From: an uncultured Collinsella sp.
Lineage (GTDB): Bacteria > Actinomycetota > Coriobacteriia > Coriobacteriales > Coriobacteriaceae
Direction of reading: 5' to 3'
NCBI GenBank assembly: GCA_900767675.1
Contig: CAAFZX010000012.1
Location: 1-36,657, forward strand
Length of the DNA: 36,657 bases
Under the pieces are notes generated by a model. The model was not told the DNA's origin, ran no database searches, and saw only the letters and a list, made by a program, of their open reading frames with translations. Below, piece by piece: positions 33,277 through 36,657 of the stretch; the first letter of the stretch is position 1; every line of letters starts with the position of its first letter. The position numbers and the translations under genes were made by a program.

Positions 33277-33355
33277 GCGGGCCCGGCCACTAATAACCTT
33301 TTGAACGACTCTGCTTGCAGCCGGAGTGAAAAAGGTTATTAGTGGCCGGGCCCGC
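33277..33355. repeat. 26-bp perfect inverted repeat
   Basis: The arm 33277-33302 (begins GCGGGCCCGGCCACTAATAA) is exactly complementary to 33330-33355, with a 27-nt loop that holds CTGC/GCAG (33311-33320) and ACTC/GAGT. It lies 25 nt beyond the stop of the DUF47 gene (minus strand), where a terminator is expected, but no T run follows on either strand. No target-site duplication is evident. It may act as a terminator, a mobile miniature element or a dispersed repeat. Confidence 0.75.
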
Positions 33356-33379
33356 GACCGGTGGGACATGTACCCCCAA

Positions 33380-34003
33380 TTAACTGTTCTTCATGACAAT
33401 CGAATCCACAACATCGGCCACATTCTCGCAGCAGTCGGCGCAGTACTCCAGGAAGGCGTACACGTCACGCCAGGCGATGACCTCGAGCGGGTCCTTGCCG
33501 TTGACATGCAGGTTACGCATGGCGTTGATATAGAGCTCGTCGGCCTCGGACTCGATGGTGTTGATCTGGATGACGAGTTCGCGCAGGGTCTTGGACTTGC
33601 GGTAGTTGGGAAGCTCGACCATAAGGTCCTTCATGGCGCGGCAGGCGTCGGTCACCTTGTGGGCGATGACGATGGCATCGGGGTGGATGCTCTGGATGTT
33701 GGTGAAGTAGACGCGCTGCACGACGCCCTCGATGCGGTCGAGCACGGTGTCGAGCGAGCAGCTCATCAGGTCCAGATCCTCGCGCTCAAGCGGGGTGATA
33801 AAGGCGGTGAGCAGGGCGTCCTCAAGCTCATGGTGCTTCTTGTCGGCCGCATGCTCGATCGCATGCATCTTGTCGAGCATATCGTGAATCTTTGCGGGAT
33901 CGAAGTTCTCGAAAATCTTGGTAAGCAGCTCGGCGGCCTGGACGGCAAGGTCGGCGCAGGCGACGTAGTTGTCAAAGTAGAACGAATCGGGTTTCTTTGC
34001 CAT
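33380..34003 (-). CDS. DUF47 family PhoU-like protein, partner of the PiT transporter
   Basis: 207 residues, standard for the DUF47/TIGR00153 group. All-helical PhoU-like fold. ATG at 34003 has GAAAGGAC upstream. EHAADKKHHELEDALLTAFI (49-68) followed by TPLEREDLDLMSCSLDTVLD (69-88) matches the family, and ESEADELYINAM lies in the second half. Genes of this family nearly always accompany a pit transporter and are thought to control it. That partner is the gene just upstream (67 nt gap), so the two form an operon on the minus strand. Confidence 0.92.
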   Translation of the reverse strand: MAKKPDSFYFDNYVACADLAVQAAELLTKIFENFDPAKIHDMLDKMHAIEHAADKKHHELEDALLTAFITPLEREDLDLMSCSLDTVLDRIEGVVQRVYFTNIQSIHPDAIVIAHKVTDACRAMKDLMVELPNYRKSKTLRELVIQINTIESEADELYINAMRNLHVNGKDPLEVIAWRDVYAFLEYCADCCENVADVVDSIVMKNS

Positions 34004-34070
34004 GAGTGGGTCCTTTCGAGGCGAAGACGGGTGGGCGAAGTTTTGCGGTCCGGATGGACGCTCGGTTTGA

Positions 34071-35120
34071 CTAGATGAACATCATGAACAGCTTGGCCAT
34101 GACAAAGCTGATGAGTCCGCAGGCGGGGAAGGTGAAGAACCAGGTGAACATCATGTCCTTGACGACGCCGAAGTTGATGGCCGAGAGGCGTTTGACGGCA
34201 CCGACGCCCATGATGGCGCAGGTCTTGATGTGCGTGGAGGACACGGGGATGCCGGTAAGGGTGGCAAGCAGCAGGTTCGCGGCGCCCGCCAGGTCGGCGG
34301 AGAAGCCCTGGTACTTTTCGAGCTTGACCATGCTCTGGCCAACGGACTTGATGATACGCTCGCCGCCCACGCTGGTGCCGATGCCCATGGTGGCCGAGCA
34401 TAGCAGCATAATCCAGATGGGGATGCCGGCATCGCCGACGCTCGTCTGGCCGCTGGCAAAGGCCACGCCTAAAAAGAGCACGCCGATGAACTTCTGTCCA
34501 TCCTGCGCGCCGTGCATAAAGCTCATGGCCGCAGCGCTCGCGATCTGAGCGTATTTAAAGAAGACATTGGCACGTCGCCTGTTGGCGGCGGCGAAAAGAA
34601 TCGAGACGAGCTTGCACAGGACCCAGCCCATGACAAAGCCCAGACCGATGGAGAGCGCCAGGCCGTAGATGACCTTCATCCACTCGTGGACGTTGACGCT
34701 GCTCGCACCGCCGAGGGCGATGGCGGCACCGGTCAGGCCGGCGATAAGGCTGTGGCTTTGCGAGGTGGGGATGCCAAAACGCGACGCTGTGGCGCCGTAG
34801 ACGACGATGGAGAACAGCGCCGCGCACAGACAGGCGAGCGCCATGGTGCTGTTTCCGCCAAAGTCGACAATATGGGAGATGGTGTTGGCGACGCTCGCGT
34901 TAAAGTGCGTCATGATGAGCACGCCAAGGAAGTTGAATGCGGCACTCATGAGAATAGCGGCGCGGGCGGGCATGCAACGCGTAGTGACGCAGGTCGCGAT
35001 GGCGTTGGGTGCGTCGGTCCATCCATTGACGAAGATGGCGCCGAGCGCGAGGATCACGGTGACGGCAAGGACTGGGTTCGACACAAGTTGGCCGAGGAAG
35101 GTTGAGAACGTTACGTCCAT
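34071..35120 (-). CDS. PiT-family inorganic phosphate transporter
   Basis: 349 residues with about ten membrane segments. Two inverted PiT motifs are visible: GWTDAPNAIAT (33-43) in the first half and GAQDGQKFIG in the second, both variants of the GANDxAN signature. SQSHSLIAG and VSSTHIKTC are the paired phosphate-site loops. Low-affinity symport of metal-phosphate with protons (or sodium). ATG at 35120. The ribosome site GAGAAAG is modest. Its presence beside the high-affinity pst system gives the cell two phosphate uptake routes within 10 kb. Confidence 0.93.
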   Translation of the reverse strand: MDVTFSTFLGQLVSNPVLAVTVILALGAIFVNGWTDAPNAIATCVTTRCMPARAAILMSAAFNFLGVLIMTHFNASVANTISHIVDFGGNSTMALACLCAALFSIVVYGATASRFGIPTSQSHSLIAGLTGAAIALGGASSVNVHEWMKVIYGLALSIGLGFVMGWVLCKLVSILFAAANRRRANVFFKYAQIASAAAMSFMHGAQDGQKFIGVLFLGVAFASGQTSVGDAGIPIWIMLLCSATMGIGTSVGGERIIKSVGQSMVKLEKYQGFSADLAGAANLLLATLTGIPVSSTHIKTCAIMGVGAVKRLSAINFGVVKDMMFTWFFTFPACGLISFVMAKLFMMFI

Positions 35121-35138
35121 ATATGGGCTTTCTCGAAG

Positions 35139-35156
35139 TTTACAGGCACGTTACAG
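35139..35156 (-). promoter_or_regulatory. Direct repeat CTGTAA(C/A) before the PiT gene, possible PHO box
   Basis: On the minus strand CTGTAAC (35156-35150), GTGC, CTGTAAA (35145-35139): two 7-bp repeats with a 4-bp spacer, an 11-bp period, close to the E. coli PHO half-site CTGTCAT. It ends 18 nt before the start codon, so it is more suited to repression than activation. On the plus strand it reads TTAC-N7-TTAC, the same pattern as at 24361 before pgeF-pst. Confidence 0.4.
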
Positions 35157-35251
35157 AAACATGATAAATCGTATCACCTCCTGCGGGTTTCTTTACCGAG
35201 TTCTGATGGGAGCAGTGAATTTTTTGGCACTAAAAATGAATATTAGCCCTG

Positions 35252-35280
35252 TTGACCGTGGGTGTTCTTTTTGCTAACAC
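35252..35280 (+). promoter_or_regulatory. Possible promoter for the small gene at 35371
   Basis: TTGACC (35252-35257), a 17-bp spacer and TAACAC (35275-35280) preceded by TG at the extended -10 position. It would give a leader of about 85 nt. A second candidate lies at 35334-35363. Confidence 0.3.
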
Positions 35281-35333
35281 ATCATGAGGACACGTGCGCG
35301 CGCCCCAACACCCCAAAACCACAGCCTGTTCGC

Positions 35334-35363
35334 TTTACAACATGCAAACATGCGTTCGATAAT
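35334..35363 (+). promoter_or_regulatory. LexA-like box overlapping a promoter
   Basis: TTTACA (35334-35339) and GATAAT (35358-35363) are 18 bp apart. Between them CAAACATGCGTTCG (35345-35358) matches the Gram-positive SOS box CGAAC-RNRY-GTTYG at 13 of 14 positions. A repressor bound there would block this promoter. Transcription would begin at or very near ATG 35371. Confidence 0.45.
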
Positions 35364-35370
35364 AGGAGGC

Positions 35371-35709
35371 ATGGAATATCGACAGACAGATGGCAAAACT
35401 CGGCGCGTGCACAAGCAGTATGTGGACGTCGTGGCTCGCATCCTCGCGGGCGGACAGGTCGTGCCGGTCACCGTCTGCTGGGTCGACGGTCGTTGCTTTA
35501 CGATTGACGAGATTGTCTCGACCACTGGGTTTGGCCTGACGGTTCACGGCATTCGTACGGCAACCTATAAGGTGCGTTTTGGCGGGCACGCGACCGAGTT
35601 GTATCTGGAGGACCAGACGCGCGAGCGGGCGGACGGCTCGCAGACTCATCTGATGCGTTGGTGGGTGTGGGCGTTCGACCGAACACTCGAGAGCGAGCGC
35701 CGCAGGTAA
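35371..35709 (+). CDS. Small beta-rich hypothetical protein
   Basis: 112 residues from ATG 35371. AGGAGG lies only 1 nt before this ATG, too close for normal use. A leaderless mRNA from the nearby promoter or an upstream start at ATG 35350 (seven residues longer) are alternatives. No membrane segment or signal peptide. The pattern PVTVCWVDGRCFTIDEIVST ... TATYKVRFGGHATELYLEDQ ... MRWWVWAF recalls DUF6504-like proteins, which in other actinobacteria often sit beside error-prone polymerase genes. I offer that resemblance with low confidence. The LexA-like box in front points the same way. No DNA repair gene is visible in the window. Confidence 0.6.
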   Translation: MEYRQTDGKTRRVHKQYVDVVARILAGGQVVPVTVCWVDGRCFTIDEIVSTTGFGLTVHGIRTATYKVRFGGHATELYLEDQTRERADGSQTHLMRWWVWAFDRTLESERRR

Positions 35710-35733
35710 GAACGCGTGGCGTTCGGGTACAAT
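35710..35733 (+). promoter_or_regulatory. Palindrome and -10 before the BI-1 family gene
   Basis: GAACGC-GTG-GCGTTC (35710-35724) is a perfect 6+6 palindrome placed where the -35 would be. TACAAT (35728-35733) is a good -10. The arrangement suggests a regulated promoter, since no -35 consensus is present. It starts right at the stop of the previous gene. Confidence 0.4.
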
Positions 35734-35789
35734 GGCAGGAAACTTGTCAGCTACGGCGCCGTCGCGGTGCTTTTTGAAAGGACGAAATT

Positions 35790-36485
35790 ATGAACGATAT
35801 TCAGGGCTATCAGAATGGCCCCATCGAGACCGGCGCAAGCCGTGCCAAGGAGATGTCGCCGCGCGCGTACAACCTTGTCATGTCTGCTCTGATCTTTTTG
35901 GGCTTTTGCGCCATGGGCGCCGGTGCTTACTTTACGAGCACCATGTCGTTTGCGCGCATGATGATGAGCGGCGCCGCTTTGCCGCTGGTCTTTGGCTCAT
36001 TTATTTTGACCATCGTCGGCATGGTCATGATGTCGGCTGCTGCCAGCAAGCAGTCCGTGGGCCTGTCCCTTGTGGGCTACGTAATCTTTGCGAGCACCTT
36101 TGGCCTGACCGCGTCGTTTGGCCTTGCCAACTACGATCTGCCCACCATCAACACTGCCTTTATCGCCACGGCCGCCATCACCTTTGTCTTTGGCGCCTTG
36201 GGCGTGACGTTCCCCAAGTTTTTCCAGCGCGTATATGGCATCGGTTTTGGCATTCTGCTCGCTACTATTCTGGTTGAGATCGTGCTGATGTTCATGGGCG
36301 TCTCACAGACCATCACCGACCTGATCGTGATCGTGGTGTTCGCCGGCTTTATTGGCTACGACACCTATGTTGCCACGACGGTGCCGCCTACGCTGCCCAA
36401 CGCCGTGCTTATGGCCTCTAACCTGTTCGTGGATATTATCAACGTGTTCCTGCGCATTCTGAACATCCTCGGCCGTCGCGACTAG
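35790..36485 (+). CDS. Bax inhibitor-1 / YccA family membrane protein
   Basis: 231 residues with a cytoplasmic start of about 25 residues and seven membrane segments. The C-terminal part FAGFIGYDTYVAT and NLFVDIINVFLRILNILGRR is the family hallmark (compare the usual ALNLFLDFINLFLRLL end). In bacteria these proteins act as pH-sensitive calcium leak channels (YetJ type) or modulate FtsH proteolysis (YccA type); which applies here is open. ATG 35790 has GAAAGGAC 6 nt upstream. It stands alone between a promoter-like element and a terminator. Confidence 0.92.
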   Translation: MNDIQGYQNGPIETGASRAKEMSPRAYNLVMSALIFLGFCAMGAGAYFTSTMSFARMMMSGAALPLVFGSFILTIVGMVMMSAAASKQSVGLSLVGYVIFASTFGLTASFGLANYDLPTINTAFIATAAITFVFGALGVTFPKFFQRVYGIGFGILLATILVEIVLMFMGVSQTITDLIVIVVFAGFIGYDTYVATTVPPTLPNAVLMASNLFVDIINVFLRILNILGRRD

Positions 36486-36530
36486 TGGCGAATTGCGGCG
36501 GTGCTTGCCGTGCGTGCAAATCGATGCGAA

Positions 36531-36557
36531 AGGCGGTCCTTCGGGGCCGTCTTTTTT
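36531..36557 (+). terminator. Intrinsic terminator with UUCG tetraloop
   Basis: AGGCGGTCC (36531-36539) pairs with GGGCCGTCT (36544-36552), 9 bp with two G-U pairs, closed by the very stable C(UUCG)G loop and followed by TTTTT(T). Confidence 0.9.
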
Positions 36558-36623
36558 GTACGCGGCGGGGTATCATGGATGGGAAAAGCCGATAGCGGCA
36601 GAGACCGAGAAAGGTGACCACTT

Positions 36624-36657
36624 ATGGCAGACGTCGACAACAGGAACCGTAACCGCA
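36624..36657 (+). CDS. Start of an unidentified gene (truncated by window end)
   Basis: ATG 36624 is preceded by AAAGGTGA (36610-36617) and encodes MADVDNRNRNR before the window ends. The Asn/Arg-rich start looks like a disordered N-terminus. Eleven residues are too few to name a family. It follows the previous terminator and so begins a new unit. Confidence 0.5.
   Translation, partial: MADVDNRNRNR

Noticed and set aside
33326..34078. Plus-strand 250-codon frame opposite the DUF47 gene
   Set aside because: Composition is the complement of the real gene, and it starts inside the 26-bp palindrome arm.

Overview
The window is a GC-rich, mostly plus-strand chromosomal segment carrying one cell-envelope and cell-division supercluster with two phosphate-uptake loci built into and next to it. 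The gene set fits a Gram-positive, high-GC anaerobe of the Coriobacteriia, most likely Collinsella or a close relative. Reasons: division genes in actinobacterial order (mraZ ... ftsZ, pgeF, yggS, sepF, yggT, divIVA), no ftsA, SepF and DivIVA present, an arginine-deiminase operon of the fermentative type, and C-ending codons. No 16S or species marker is present, so the genus is an inference.

Layout. 1-2976: 3' end of arginine deiminase, ornithine carbamoyltransferase and a YfcC-type permease (arginine catabolism), closed by stacked hairpins. 2977-3447: non-coding, with several inverted and direct repeats. 3448-5580: a DUF1846 protein and a small winged-helix protein, each followed by a clean intrinsic terminator. 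5616-8411: pyrG and xerD, closed by a 20-bp perfect hairpin. 8412-8769: control region of the division cluster, with a good sigma-A-type promoter, candidate MraZ boxes, palindromes and a LexA-like site. 8770-24322: mraZ, rsmH, ftsL-like, ftsI/pbpB, murF, mraY, murD, ftsW, murG, murC, murB, ftsQ, ftsZ, terminator. 24361-29790: pgeF followed in a 4-nt overlap by pstSCAB and then phoU. 29838-32455: yggS, sepF, yggT, divIVA, terminator. 32476-35120 (minus strand): a nitroreductase, a DUF47 PhoU-like protein and a PiT phosphate transporter. 35139-36657: a divergent small hypothetical protein, a BI-1 family membrane protein and the start of one more gene.

How it works together. The mur/mra/murG genes make lipid II, FtsW and FtsI polymerise and cross-link it at the septum, FtsL-like/FtsQ scaffold them, FtsZ forms the ring, and SepF (no FtsA here) and DivIVA link ring and poles to the membrane. 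The usual ftsZ-pgeF-yggS-sepF-yggT-divIVA string is interrupted by the high-affinity phosphate system, and the second phosphate system lies just beyond it on the other strand. Both phosphate loci have the same 15-bp pattern TTAC-N7-TTAC upstream, a candidate phosphate-regulator site.

Most notable points: the split of the division string by pst, the shared phosphate motif, the dense regulatory architecture before mraZ, a yggT that seems to start at ATC, a LexA-like box before the small gene at 35371, and three long unrelated intergenic palindromes that may be dispersed repeats.
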